In this document: positions 9,614 through 18,679 of the stretch, piece after piece | How positions within the stretch are numbered: the stretch's first letter is position 1 | How the letters are laid out: each line of letters opens with the position of its first letter | DNA from: Shinisaurus crocodilurus | Taxonomy: Eukaryota > Chordata > Lepidosauria > Squamata > Shinisauridae | Assembly: GCA_021292165.1 (NCBI GenBank) | Contig: CM037888.1 | Coordinates: forward strand, 26,821,041 to 26,885,040 | Reading direction: 5' to 3' | Length of the DNA stretch: 64,000 nt | Made by a program: the position numbers and the translations under genes | Notes under the pieces: model-generated | Databases searched by the model: none | Told to the model about the DNA's origin: nothing | Seen by the model: only the letters and a program-made list of their open reading frames with translations

Positions 9614-9908
9614 CTGGATGTTCAACAGGCGCCCCAAGCAGCGATGCTCCAATCAGCTGCCTGCCATTGGATTTTCGCTCTGCAATGCACCCTTGGAATG
9701 ATGCAAAGAAAAAGGGAAAGAAGAGCAGCCACTGTGTAATGTGGCTGGCAGGGGGACGCCACTCCTCGGTCAGAGCAAGTTGTCTGCTTGGAGCTATCCA
9801 AGGTGCTGAAGTATCACTGACTAGCTGGACCATCTTCAGATGTTTCTCTTATCCCAAAGGCATCATCTCACTCCTGGTCAGGAAGGGAACAGTTTGCTTA
9901 GCATATGG

Positions 9909-10149
9909 TGAGAGCCAGTGTGACATAGTGGTTAAAGTGTTGGACTGGGACTCAGGGGATCCGGGTTCTAGTCCGCATTCAGCCATGAAGCACTGGGTGA
10001 CTTTGGGCCAGTCATGAACTCTCAGCATAACCTACCTTTACAGGGTTGTTGTGAGAATGAAATGGAGAGGAGAAGGAGGATTATGCAAGATGCCTTGGGT
10101 TCCTTGCAGGAAAAAATGGGTGATATAAATATTACACACACACACACAC
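9909..10149 (+). mobile_element. Sauria SINE, full length
   Basis: The head 'GAGAGCCAGTGTGACATAGT' holds A box 'TAGTGGTTAAAGTG' and B box 'GGGTTCTAGTCC'. The core reads 'GGGCCAGTCATGAACTCTC' and 'ACAGGGTTGTTGTGAG', and the 3' end 'GCCTTGGGTTCCTTGCAGG' runs into an (AC)n tail. This tRNA-derived SINE family shares its 3' end with a RTE/Bov-B type LINE and is a marker for squamates. Confidence 0.92.
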
Positions 10150-10194
10150 GGCAAAACTGTTCCTGGGATTGTACCATTTCAGACTGCGGGTACA

Positions 10195-10310
10195 GGGCTT
10201 ATTTATTTAATTTTATGTTTGTTTGTTTTTTATGGCATTTGTATTCTACTGGCCAACTGCAATAATCCTCAAAGCGTTGCACAATAATTCAGTCGGACTT
10301 GCAGGCAGAT
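10195..10310 (-). mobile_element. Degraded LINE 3' end (L2-like)
   Basis: A TTTATTTAATTTTA tail and 'TTTGTATTCTACTGGCC..CTCAAAGCGTTGCACAA' resemble a reversed LINE 3' end. Low-identity match. Confidence 0.35.
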
Positions 10311-10470
10311 GGCATTGCCTTCACAAAAATCAGTCCCGTAAACTATATTCTGGAGTTGCCCCCCCCCCCATCCCAGCCACATCGCCTGGGCTACACAAAC
10401 TGCAGGTCATGTGGTAAACTATTCCTCCGCTGTACTGTGAGTTGTATGTATGTCCCCTATTGACATATAA

Positions 10471-10471
10471 T

Positions 10472-10502
<31 letters not shown>

Positions 10503-10503
10503 C
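10471..10503. repeat. (AAC)n microsatellite
   Basis: About ten AAC units. Confidence 0.95.
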
Positions 10504-10574
10504 AAAAGCACGTCAGAGAGAAGTTTAGGGAATGGGGGCAGAGGCTGTTTCCCCTCTAGCTCAGTATTGTCTAC

Positions 10575-10800
10575 ACCAAGGGTGTTGAACCTCTTTCAGC
10601 CTGACAGCCACATTCCATTTCAAAGAAGCTATTGGGGGGCACACTGGTGGGTGGGGCCAAAGGCAAAGGGGTCGTTTTGCTGTGTTTTGCTTCCTCTTTC
10701 ATGTTCAAGGCATAGCAAATGTATTGATGAACCATTCCAATGACACCAATAAAAAGCAAGCAACATAAGAAAAGCAATTTGGGAGCTTCCTTTAAAATTG
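10575..10800. mobile_element. hAT-like fragment
   Basis: 'GGGTGTTGAACCTCTTTCAG' and 'GGGGGCACACTGGTGGGTGG' then 'GGGGCCAAAGGCAAAGGGG' parallel the interior of the element at 13045-13353. The termini are not clear. Confidence 0.4.
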
Positions 10801-11011
10801 ACTTGTGATATCCTCTTCTTTGGTGGGAGGGGTGGCTCCTACACAGATCTTGATCAGGAGCATTCATCAAAGATCATCAGGGATAGAATGGCATTAGGAT
10901 ATAAGAAGGCATTGTCCACAGCTGGGGGAAGAGATGAGCTAGCACTGCTGTCATGGCCATCGTTTGGGTATATGTTTGGCCCCTTAGTTAAAATGTTGTG
11001 TGTGATGCACA

Positions 11012-11247
11012 TGTTATTTATTTATTTATTTATTTATTATATTTATACCCCGCCTTTTTTCCTGCAAGGAACCCAAGGCGGCTTACATAATCCTCCTCCT
11101 CCTCTCCATTTTATCCCCACAACAACCCTGTGAGGTAGGTTAGGCTGAGAGTCAGTGACTGGCCCAAAGTCACCCAGTGAGTTTCATGGCCGAGCAGGGA
11201 CTCGAACCCGGATCTCCCAAGTCCCAGTCCCAACACTCTCACCACTG
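11012..11247 (-). mobile_element. Sauria SINE, full length, reversed
   Basis: A TTTA tail (11012-11038), 'CCCCGCCTTTTTTCCTGCAA', 'CCCAAGGCGGCTTACATAAT', a core with the reversed B box 'GGGACTCGAACCCGG', and a reversed head ending 'CAACACTCTCACCACTGG'. The outermost 5' bases are missing. An L2 follows directly. Confidence 0.92.
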
Positions 11248-11931
11248 GAATGACAATAATTTAAAGTAATTTTATCAGTGGCTTTACAGAATTGCAGAAC
11301 CCGGTGGGGGGGAGAGAAGGGAGAGAAGTCCCTGCCCCAGGCCACTTACAAAACAAGAAATAGAGAGTAGAGAACAGTAAGGTGAATTTTGGTGGTTTTC
11401 TACACGGCCTGGGACTGCAATACCTGACGGAACACCTCTCCCAACCACAATCTACCCGGACAGTACACTCAACATCCGGGGCCTTCCTCTGACTGCCGCC
11501 CCCAAGGGAGCTGGGAGGGTGGTAACAAGGAGAAGGGCCTTTCCTGTGGTAGCCCCACAACTGTGGAACAGGCTCCCCACTGAGGCCCACGTGGCGCCAA
11601 CTTTACTATGCTTTCAGCACCAGGTTAAGACTGCTTTCTCTGCTGAGGCATTTATCAGCTGCAAATAGTACACGGGGTAGTGGTTATGTCACTTTTTCTT
11701 TTCTTTTCTTTTCTTTTTTTAACCAGTCTACTTTTTATAATCTTGTCTTTGCTATTTAAGTAATTTCAAAATTGTTTTTAAAATGTCTAGTGAAACTTTT
11801 TTCCCATGTTTTTATTGTTTGTATTTTTTTATATTGTATTTGATTGTAAAATTGTACTTTATTGTAAAATTTTATAATTGTTGTAAACCGCCCAGATAGC
11901 TTCGGCTATAGAAATGGGCAGTATAGAAATG
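11248..11931 (+). mobile_element. L2-type LINE, ORF2 C-terminus and 3' UTR
   Basis: 'GGGCCTTTCCTGTGGTAGCC' and 'CACAACTGTGGAACAGGCTC' encode a decayed 'RAFPVVAPQLWNRLPTEA', the L2 C-terminal signature. The 3' UTR ends 'TTGTAAACCGCCCAGATAGC' and 'GGCAGTATAGAAATGAGATG'. The frame is interrupted and the element is non-functional. Confidence 0.8.
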
Positions 11932-11998
11932 AGATGATGATGACGATGACGATGACGATGACGACGACGACGACAACAACAACAACAACAACAACAAC
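11932..11998. repeat. Compound microsatellite (GAT/GAC/AAC)
   Basis: Passes through GATGATGAC, then GATGAC units, GAC units and AAC units, apparently grown from the L2 tail. Confidence 0.95.
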
Positions 11999-12019
11999 TT
12001 TATGCCATTAAATGCATAA

Positions 12020-12185
12020 AGAGATGCCAGGGATAGTGGTTAGAGTGTTGGACTGGGACTGGGGAGACCCAGGTGACTTTGAACCAGTCACTGAGTCTCA
12101 GCCTAACCTACCTCACAGGGTTGTTGTGAGGATAAAATGGAGGACCATGGAAGCCACCTTGGGTTTCTTGAAAGGGGGGGAAGGG
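12020..12185 (+). mobile_element. Sauria SINE, internally deleted
   Basis: 'AGTGGTTAGAGTGTTGGACT' head, then a jump to 'GACTTTGAACCAGTCACTGA' that skips the B-box portion, then 'CCTACCTCACAGGGTTGTTG' and 'CACCTTGGGTTTCTTG'. The promoter is disabled by the deletion. Confidence 0.85.
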
Positions 12186-12189
12186 GGGG

Positions 12190-12620
12190 GAAGGCCTGGA
12201 GACCATCTAGCTGTGAGTCCTGCAAGACCTGGTCCCTGCTTCCCTGGCTCATCACACCTGGCCAGGGAGGGTGGGGCCTGACTGACTCCAGCTAAAAGGC
12301 TGCTGCTGCTCCTGCCTTTTTTTGTTTGTTTGTTTGTTGGTATCTGTAATTATTTCTGTTGTATTTTTTTTTTAATATTTAGTGTTTTTTAATATTTTTT
12401 AACTTGTATTGCTGTTCTTATATTCTGTAGATTATTTTTTTTTTAATACTATATTCAGTGTTCCTTGATGTTTTGTGTTCATGTCTTTTAGATTGTGAGC
12501 CTGAGAGCAGGGACTGTCTTATTATTAATTTGTGTAAGCCGCTCTGAGAGCCTTTTCTGGCTGAAGAGTGGGGTATAAATGAAATAAATAAATAAATAAA
12601 TAAATAAATATAAATGTAAT
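12190..12620 (+). mobile_element. L2-like LINE 3' UTR with TAAA tail
   Basis: T-rich 3' UTR, then 'AGATTGTGAGCCTGAGAGCA', 'GGGACTGTCTTATTATTAAT', 'GTAAGCCGCTCTGAGAGCC' and 'GGGTATAAATGAAATAAATA' with a TAAA-type microsatellite tail. The left boundary is uncertain. Confidence 0.6.
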
Positions 12621-13036
12621 CATAAATAAATACCATAAAATAAATAAAGTCAGGTATACTCATAGAGCCAGGTGTACTTTTACATATCTATTCGTTAAGA
12701 AAATGTATACCCTACCGCTTAGCTGTCAGGGTCGCTTCCAATCAAATAAAAACTGTAAGATAGGTCTGCCATCCCATCAATGAGCAGAGGGGATTGTGCC
12801 CGCTAGACCCGCCGCTGACCTCCGTGTATTGAGCAGTCCTTAGGCACAGAGACTATGTGGCGCATACAGGCTGTACGCTTGTTGGCCCCGCGCATGAGTG
12901 GGTGCTGAAAGAGACTGACACCTCGTCACGAGCTACCAGGGCTAGGAGGAGCAGGAAGGAGCTGCTGTGTCTTAGAGCAGCTGCCCCGGTGTGGTGAGCC
13001 ACAATTCGGAATGTGCCCTGGGCAATAAAAGTGAAC
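12621..13036. other. Unclassified sequence, locally CpG-containing
   Basis: No family recognised. The 12790-12990 part keeps more CpG than its surroundings (several CCGCG/GCGC sites), which would suit a recent insertion or an unmethylated stretch, but I see no supporting promoter feature. Confidence 0.4.
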
Positions 13037-13044
13037 CCTTACCG

Positions 13045-13353
13045 CAGGGGTGTCGAACTGCTGTCAGCCCGTATTCAGTTTTGGAGAAACTCTCGGGGGG
13101 GGGGGGCACAGTCCAGTGGTGGATGGGGCTAAAGCCAAATGGGGCACAGCCAAAGTCAAAAGGGGCAGGGCCAACATACCAGCGTATTTTAGCTAAAGGG
13201 AGAGACATTTGAAACTTGTTGAGAGGCATAGAATGGGGATAAGTCTGTGCAAAAGAAACCACCAAACAATTGGTGGATAGGGAAGAGGCATGGCCACCCG
13301 GGCAACTGTGGATGGCCAGATTCAGCCCTTGGGCCATAGGCTCTGCACCCCTG
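13045..13353. mobile_element. hAT MITE with 8-bp target duplication
   Basis: Termini CAGGGGTG and CACCCCTG. The 8 bases before it (13037-13044, CCTTACCG) and after it (13354-13361, CCTTACAG) agree at seven of eight positions. It has no coding capacity. It is related to 8207-8524 and 38707-39014. Confidence 0.85.
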
Positions 13354-13607
13354 CCTTACAGGCGCTGGCAACCTGGCTTCTTATCTGACACCTGGCTCAT
13401 CCTCCAACTCTGACCCATGACTTTTGGTTCCAGGTTCCTGCTTGATGGCTGCCTCTGGCTCACTGTGGTCTCAATCTCCCCACCCTTTCACACACTGTTT
13501 GCACCCTGCTTTAGAAGGGCAGGCTAGGGTTTTAGTAACGGCAAAGGTGAGCTGCGTACATGGCCAAAGGGCAATTCGAACCTGGACGTCTGTGGTCAAA
13601 ATCCGCC

Positions 13608-13697
13608 TTCCCCAACCTGGTGCCCTTCAAATGTGTTGGACTGCAACTCCCATCATTCCCAGTTAGCATGATGGAATTGGGAATGCTGGCTAGGAAT
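13608..13697. mobile_element. Palindromic hAT MITE (family 4)
   Basis: 'CCTTCCCCAACCTGGTGCCC' and 'GTTGGACTGCAACTCCCATC' followed by a partial inverted copy. It is a longer relative of the element with a clear 8-bp duplication at 24298-24380. Confidence 0.6.
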
Positions 13698-13699
13698 TA

Positions 13700-14145
13700 G
13701 GGTTGTTGAATTCATTCCGTCTACATGGTGTGGATTGTGAGGCGCCTTTCATTCTATCATCCTCTCATTGATGGAATGAATATACCTATATATTTTTCTA
13801 TTTCCCAAACTTGCGTACGTGCATACTTGCGAAAATTTGCACTTGCACATATTTGTATTTCTGAAAATGCACAAATCCCCTCAAAATACATATTTTCACA
13901 AATTTCGCCTATAGTGGGGGGGGGATTTGCATTTTCAGTCCATGTTTTTTTTTTTTTTTAATTTCTTGTATTTTTCTATGGCTGAACTTGTGTAAAATTC
14001 CAGAAAATAATAATAAAAAAACACCAGTCCACAAGTCCCCAGAATCCATGTGACTCAGGAAAAGCCAGTCCACCACAGAATCTGCAGGTTAGATTCATAG
14101 AAATGTGAATACATCTGAAGCTGTTGCGGATTTCTCTGATACCCC
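13700..14145 (-). mobile_element. TIR MITE, family 1
   Basis: Same order of blocks as the reverse of 38133-38534: 'TCATTGATGGAATGAATA', 'CACTTGCACATATTTGTA', 'CCTATAGTGGGG', 'AAAAGCCAGTCCAC' and 'AATCTGCAGGTTAGATTCAT', ending 'GGATTTCTCTGATACCCC'. It starts right after a TA. Non-coding. Confidence 0.65.
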
Positions 14146-14250
14146 AACTGGGAAAGGCGGGAGCTGCAGCCCCACACATCTGGAAGGCAGCAGTTTGGGG
14201 AAGGCTGGTCTAAATCCAACATTCTATCCACTATACCACACTGTTTCTCT
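14146..14250 (-). mobile_element. MITE half plus SINE head fragment
   Basis: 14146-14203 is the right half of a family-4 hAT MITE ('CAGTTTGGGGAAGGCTG'). 14210-14250 resembles a reversed Sauria SINE head ('ATCCACTATACCACACTG'). Both are truncated. Confidence 0.45.
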
Positions 14251-14377
14251 GCAGCCTGAAATGTCTTGGGCTGGCCTCAGGCAGCCCTGCGACAAATGTA
14301 ATCTGTGCATTGATGCTATATCAACAAGTCTGTCTACACCCTCAAGAAAGACAGGACAATCAGTGTTACATAAATGG

Positions 14378-14381
<4 letters not shown>

Positions 14382-14418
<37 letters not shown>
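14382..14418. repeat. (TC)n microsatellite
   Basis: About seventeen TC units. Confidence 0.95.
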
Positions 14419-14419
<1 letters not shown>

Positions 14420-15105
14420 AGAGCAGCAGATGGCCTGTAGCTCATTTTTATTCTTTCCACTCTCAAACGGAGGCTGTCATGTCAATGCCAACTTCGACAA
14501 GTTTCTAATGTGTCTTATGTACCTTGGAACTTAGTGGTCACTAAATCCACTCAATTTAACTGTGTTACTTTGAAAAGACAATTTGTTCCCAGACCTGGAG
14601 TGAAAAATGCATATGACCGGTGCACGGAACAAATCAGCGCCTCTCCATCTGTCATGGCAAAAGAGGTAAATGAGATTAATAGTGAAAGATTCACTTATGT
14701 ATGCCCTCCTCCCAAGATATACATCCTATACTGAGGAGGACGCTAACAAAACAATCTGGAAACAAATGATCTCCCATTGGAGAGATTGATAGGAAATTAA
14801 TGGAAGCCTTCTCCTGCCGGAGAAAGTAAAGGCAGATTCTCACACCCCCATTTTAATGGACTGGTCAGTACAGGCTTGTGGGGTGGGGATGGAGCTCAGT
14901 GCATGTTGCCATGTTAAACCAGACTTGAGGATGCTTTGACGTGGCATCTGGGTGGTTATTCAACAGGTCTTGGAAAACATTGGAAAAGTAGGTTGACAAA
15001 GGGGAGGGTTACTTTGTTGCTCCAGTATCCCATAATGCTGTTTTTTTTAACAGGGTAGGTTGTAATTAGAGACAGTCCGTGCTTTTTGAGAAGCTTTTTT
15101 GGGAT
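14419..15105. other. Unclassified sequence
   Basis: No repeat or gene recognised. Patches such as 14640-14700 look unique. Confidence 0.45.
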
Positions 15106-15107
15106 TA

Positions 15108-15368
15108 CAGTAATACCTTGGATTGCAAGTAACTTGGTCTGAGAGCGTTTTGCAAGACAAGGAAAAAAATTAAAAAATGTTTGACTTGATAAACAAGCAA
15201 GGTCTTGCAAGACAAGGTAAGGATGTAACCGCTCGCCTCAAGCGGGCGAAGAGGGCTGAAATCGGCCCCGCTCACGCCTTCCAGAGACTCGCTTTGATAT
15301 AAGAGTGTTATGGATTACAACAAGCATGGTTCCGGAACGAATTATGCTTGCAATCCAAGGTATTACTG
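15108..15368 (+). mobile_element. Mariner/pogo-like MITE, copy A
   Basis: 22-bp perfect terminal inverted repeats beginning CAGTAATACCTTGG, flanked on both sides by TA (15106-15107 and 15369-15370), as in Tc1/mariner superfamily transposition. 261 bp, non-coding. Copy B at 39856-40115 is in the opposite orientation. Perfect TIRs suggest modest age. Confidence 0.9.
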
Positions 15369-15454
15369 TATGGATTCTGCTTGTCTGGATATATACCGAA
15401 TGTAGCTATGAAATGTGGCCAGGAAGCTTTTGAGCATAATCTGAAATTTCATAC

Positions 15455-15745
15455 GATTTGTGTATCATTCAGCACATGAATTGGGGATGTATAAGAATAT
15501 TGTTTATGTTTGCAAATCATGTGAACATGTCCCATTCACAATCCAAAAAGCGAACATGAGCAGGAGCATATGTTCTCAGAAAATGCTTGCAAATTCCGGA
15601 ACTTGCCTTTGCTTTCCAAAATGCACGTTACCAAAAAATCAAGCTTTACTCTATGGGGGAAAGTACACATTCAGGTGTGCTCTTCTTTTTTAAAATGTGC
15701 ATTTTTCCCGTTCAAAATGCACACTTTTCCCATTCAAATGAAACA
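15455..15745. mobile_element. Probable TIR MITE relative
   Basis: Repeated 'AAAATGCAC' and 'CATTTTTCCC' units and 'CTATGGGGGAAA' recall the core of the family-1 MITEs at 38133 and 33575. The termini are unclear. Confidence 0.4.
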
Positions 15746-16119
15746 AACAAACAAAAAAGAGCACAAGCAAACAATCGAACACAGGAAACGAGGCAAAACC
15801 GAGCTTCAGAGCGGTGTTCAGAGAAACTCAGTGATCGCAAAAATCATTTATTTTATTTTATTTTATCTACTATATAAATGTGAATGTTTGTCCGTCCGTC
15901 CGTTTGTGTATTTGTCCGTTTGTTTGTACGTGGGTCCGCGTGGCGGGTTTGCGTCGCATTGGCTCCTACCCGGTTGGACGGATCCGCCCCAAACTTGGCA
16001 GGCATACTCCCCATCACCCAAGGACAAAGACTGGCAAGTTAAAATCTCCGAAAAACCCTCGCTGCACCTGTACGGCACAAAATAGATGAGAGCCAATGGC
16101 GTCGCTTGGAATGCTCGCA

Positions 16120-16245
16120 GGGGCCATTCAGGAGGCATTATGCAAATAGCTCCAACTGGCACATAGAATGTTGGTATGCACTGCCTCCTCAGGGGCCCAA
16201 TCAGAGGCGGATATGCAAATCTCTCCTACGTCCAAACAGAATGTT
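16120..16245 (+). repeat. Two-copy direct repeat, each with an ATGCAAAT octamer
   Basis: Units 16120-16172 and 16192-16245 start GGGGCC, contain ATGCAAAT (16140-16147 and 16213-16220) and end GAATGTT. CCAAT pentamers lie at about 16093 and 16197. They lie inside the Helitron. Confidence 0.7.
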
Positions 16246-16265
16246 CACATGAACCACAGCCGGGA

Positions 16266-16905
16266 CAGCAGGGATTTGATTGCGTAATCCCGGGGGGGGG
16301 GGAGGCAGGGATTTCATTGTTGCATAGTCCCAGGGGGGGAGGGAAGCAGGGATTTGATTGTGTAGTCCCGGGGGGAAGGGACACAGGGATTTCATTGTTT
16401 GGTCCGGGGGGGGGGACACACAGGGATTTCATTGTTGCATAGTCCCGGGGTGGGGAGGGGAAGCAGGGATTTCATTGTGTAGTACTGGGGGGGGGCATTG
16501 TTGCATTGTCCCGGGGGCAGGAAAGCAGGGATTTCATTGTGTAGTACCGGGGGGGACAGGGAATCATTGTTGTGCAGTCCCGGGGGAGGGGGGAAGCAGG
16601 GATTTGATTGCATAGTCTCGGGGGAGAGGGAAGCAGGCATTTCATTGTCTGGTCCGGGGGGGGGGGGAATTCATTGTTGCATAGTCCCAGGGGAGAGGGG
16701 AAGCAGGGATTTGATTGCGTAGTTCCGGGGGGGCACACACAGGGATTTCATTGTTGCATAGTCCTGGGGGGGAGGGAAGCAGGGATTTCATTGTGTAGTA
16801 CTGGTGGGGAGGGAAACAGGGAATTCATTGTTGCATAGTCCCGGGGAGAGGGGAAGCTGGAATTTCATTGTGCAGTCCTCGGGGGGGGGGGCAGGGATTT
16901 CACAG
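16266..16905 (+). repeat. G-rich minisatellite, about 17 units
   Basis: Units of about 30-42 bp with the pattern 'GCAGGGATTTSATTG', then '(TTG)CATAGTCCC', then a run of 4-11 G. Two unit types (with and without TTGCATAG) tend to alternate, suggesting a dimeric higher-order unit. All G-tracts are on the plus strand. Spurious open frames rich in GGG/SPG run through it in several frames. Confidence 0.92.
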
Positions 16906-16990
16906 CGGACAGCTACCTTAAGGAATTTCAAACAAAGAGTGCCTATAGGAAAAGGACGACCCGTGCAACGCCGGGTAAAAAAAAAGCTAG

Positions 16991-17222
16991 CTTATTATAT
17001 TTATACCCCGCCTTTTTTCCTGCAAGGAACCCAAGGCGGCTTACATAATCCTCCTCCTCCTCTCCATTTTATCCTCACAACAACCCTGTGAGGTAGGTTA
17101 GGCTGAGAGTCAATGACTGGCCCAAAGTCACCCAGTGAGTTTCATGGCCGAGCAGGGACTAGAACCCAGATCTCCTGAGTCCCAGTCCAACACTCTCACC
17201 ACTATGCCACACTGGCTCTCAT
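16991..17222 (-). mobile_element. Sauria SINE, full length, reversed
   Basis: 'TATACCCCGCCTTTTTTCC', 'CCCAAGGCGGCTTACATAAT', core and reversed head to 'GCCACACTGGCTCTC'. Its usual TTTA tail is nearly absent because the Helitron ends directly at it. Confidence 0.92.
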
Positions 17223-17556
17223 TTCTTTGCCCATCATGCACATCTGATACACGAATCCATTAAATGAGTTGGAGTTAACCAAGTGCAACCATTTGAGAGA
17301 TGGTAGACAACAATTAGATACTGTGGGGCAATAAGGATCTCTACTCCCCTTTTAGCAACTTCATGAATAGCTTTCAGGCATACATAGGATCTTGAAATAG
17401 GGTTGCTTCAGGAATCCAATTGTCATGAATTCCTGTATGGCATGTGCACCTCTGACTGATGTGCATATCGGTACTTAACTCGTCACTGGATTTCATACTT
17501 CTCAAAATGTTTTGACATGGTTCTTGGCAATTTAAGCTGATCAAAATATGCATTTA
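17223..17556. other. Unclassified sequence
   Basis: No feature recognised. Confidence 0.45.
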
Positions 17557-18019
17557 GGGCGCAATCCTGTGGCCGTTAGATGCTGTCTAGGCAGCCATAG
17601 GAAAAGCCAGAGTCCCAGCTCTGTCCTTGGAAAAGCACTCCGCGGTCAGAGCTGGGACTCCAACATCAGAGTGCCCTCCCTCTGCCCTTGCACCCGGCAT
17701 GGTTCTTTCTGCACCAGCTGAGGCTCCAAAGTCAGAAGACCAACTTTGGAGCGGGTGCTGGGTGGGCGTTCCGTAGGGCGTGGATGAGAGGAGTGACGCT
17801 CCGCTGGGATACGACATATCCTGGCAGGACCTCAGCCCCCCCCCCCTTGCAGGCAGGGGCAAAGCACTTAGAAGGCCGAAATCAGCCTTCTAAGTGTTTT
17901 GTGGGGCAGGAGAAGCACAGAGGCGATCTTTGCCTCCGCACTCGTTCCGTCCTCAATTGGATGCCCATAATCCTCCAAGTTCAGAGGGTTACGGGCAGCC
18001 ACACTGGATGGCGCTGCCC
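17557..18019. mobile_element. Harbinger-like MITE (long form) with internal hairpin
   Basis: Left end 'GGGCGCAATCCTGTGGCCGT' after TTA; the right end 'GCCACACTGGATGGCGCTGC' is its diverged inverted copy. Inside, 17862-17876 and 17884-17898 form a 15-bp stem with one mismatch. Another inverted pair is 'CCAGAGTCCCAGCTCTG' with 'CAGAGCTGGGACTCC' near 17609-17665. Confidence 0.55.
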
Positions 18020-18272
18020 GATACTTATTAAAATGAGTATTTCAGTACCTTTGTATGAAATATTGCAAATGAATGCAGAGATGGAATGGAACAGAATTAT
18101 GGGTAAAGCATGTAAAAGTCACAGACTGGAAATAAGCGAATTCACCTCTCTCTACTTTGAAAATGAATGTGTATAAGAGGTGTGGGGTTGTTTTGGTTTT
18201 TTCCCTGCTGTGAGTAGCTGCTGATATATTTTTTCTATTGCATATGTCAATATTTATACTAAATTTATTTGG

Positions 18273-18445
18273 TTGGATCCAAATCTAGTCATACTTAGAT
18301 TAGAGTCTCTGTAATCAATGGAAATTAAGTTAGTTTTAATGGGTTTGCCATAAGTATGACCGAGGCTGCAATCCTATACTGACTTGCCTTAGAATATTCA
18401 GCGGAACTTACATGTATAGGATTGCTCTGTAAGTCTGGATCCAAC
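18273..18445. repeat. Nested inverted repeats
   Basis: Outer pair 'TTGGATCCAAATCT' (18273-18286) and 'AGTCTGGATCCAAC' (18432-18445), inner pair 'GCAATCCTATACT' and 'TGTATAGGATTGC' near 18367-18425. It looks like one Harbinger-like MITE inside another palindromic element. Confidence 0.55.
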
Positions 18446-18504
18446 TCATTATATAAAAAGTCAACTAGCATTATATTTATTTTTTAAAATAAATTTAGGA
18501 ATTA

Positions 18505-18679
18505 CTTTCCTTTTTAAAGACTCATAGTCAGTTTGTGACCACAATTCCAAGATCCTTCTCACTTGTAGTATTGTTGAGCCAAGTGTCCCCCATTCTGTAA
18601 CTCTGCATTTGGTTTCCTTTCCCTAGGTGCAGCACTTGGCATTTATCCCTATTAAATTTCATTCTGTTGTTTTCGGCCC
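18505..18679 (-). mobile_element. CR1 ORF2 fragment: RT thumb region
   Basis: The minus strand encodes 'RMKFNRDKCQVLHLGKGNQ' followed by 'GDTWLNNTTSEKDLGIVV', the conserved segment just after the CR1 reverse-transcriptase palm. It ends without a 3' UTR and is joined to the next CR1 piece in the wrong order. Confidence 0.88.

Larger units (their letters stand above)
15866..16990 (+). mobile_element. Non-autonomous Helitron
   Basis: The 5' end begins TCTACTATATAAATG with a GTCCGTCC-type stretch. The 3' end has the small hairpin 'ACCCGTGCAACGCCGGGT' (16959-16976) followed 10 bp later by CTAG (16987-16990), which fits the Helitron 5'-TC and hairpin/CTRR-3' rules. There are no TIRs and no target duplication. 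The left flank ends in A, as expected. The right flank starts with C rather than T, a small mismatch to the A|T rule. No Rep/helicase ORF is present. The interior holds a duplicated octamer-bearing unit (16120-16245) and a G-rich minisatellite (16266-16905). Confidence 0.8.

Noticed and set aside
9909..10010. tRNA gene in the SINE head
   Set aside because: A and B boxes are there, but the sequence cannot fold as a full tRNA and belongs to a SINE. The same holds for the other SINE copies.
9418..10017. 199-codon open frame, the longest in the window
   Set aside because: It runs through a (CA)n tract (reading as HTHTHT) and into the head of a Sauria SINE. No domain.
12790..12990. CpG island promoter
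   Set aside because: Too short, with only modest CpG, and no transcription-start features.
15570..16085. 171-codon open frame
   Set aside because: Crosses a MITE-like region and the Helitron 5' end, with SVRPSV-type low-complexity from GTCC repeats. Not a gene.
16176..16840. Series of GGG/SPG-rich open frames, and a possible CRISPR-like spaced repeat
   Set aside because: They arise from the G-rich minisatellite. Units vary internally and there are no conserved repeats with unique spacers. The genome is vertebrate.
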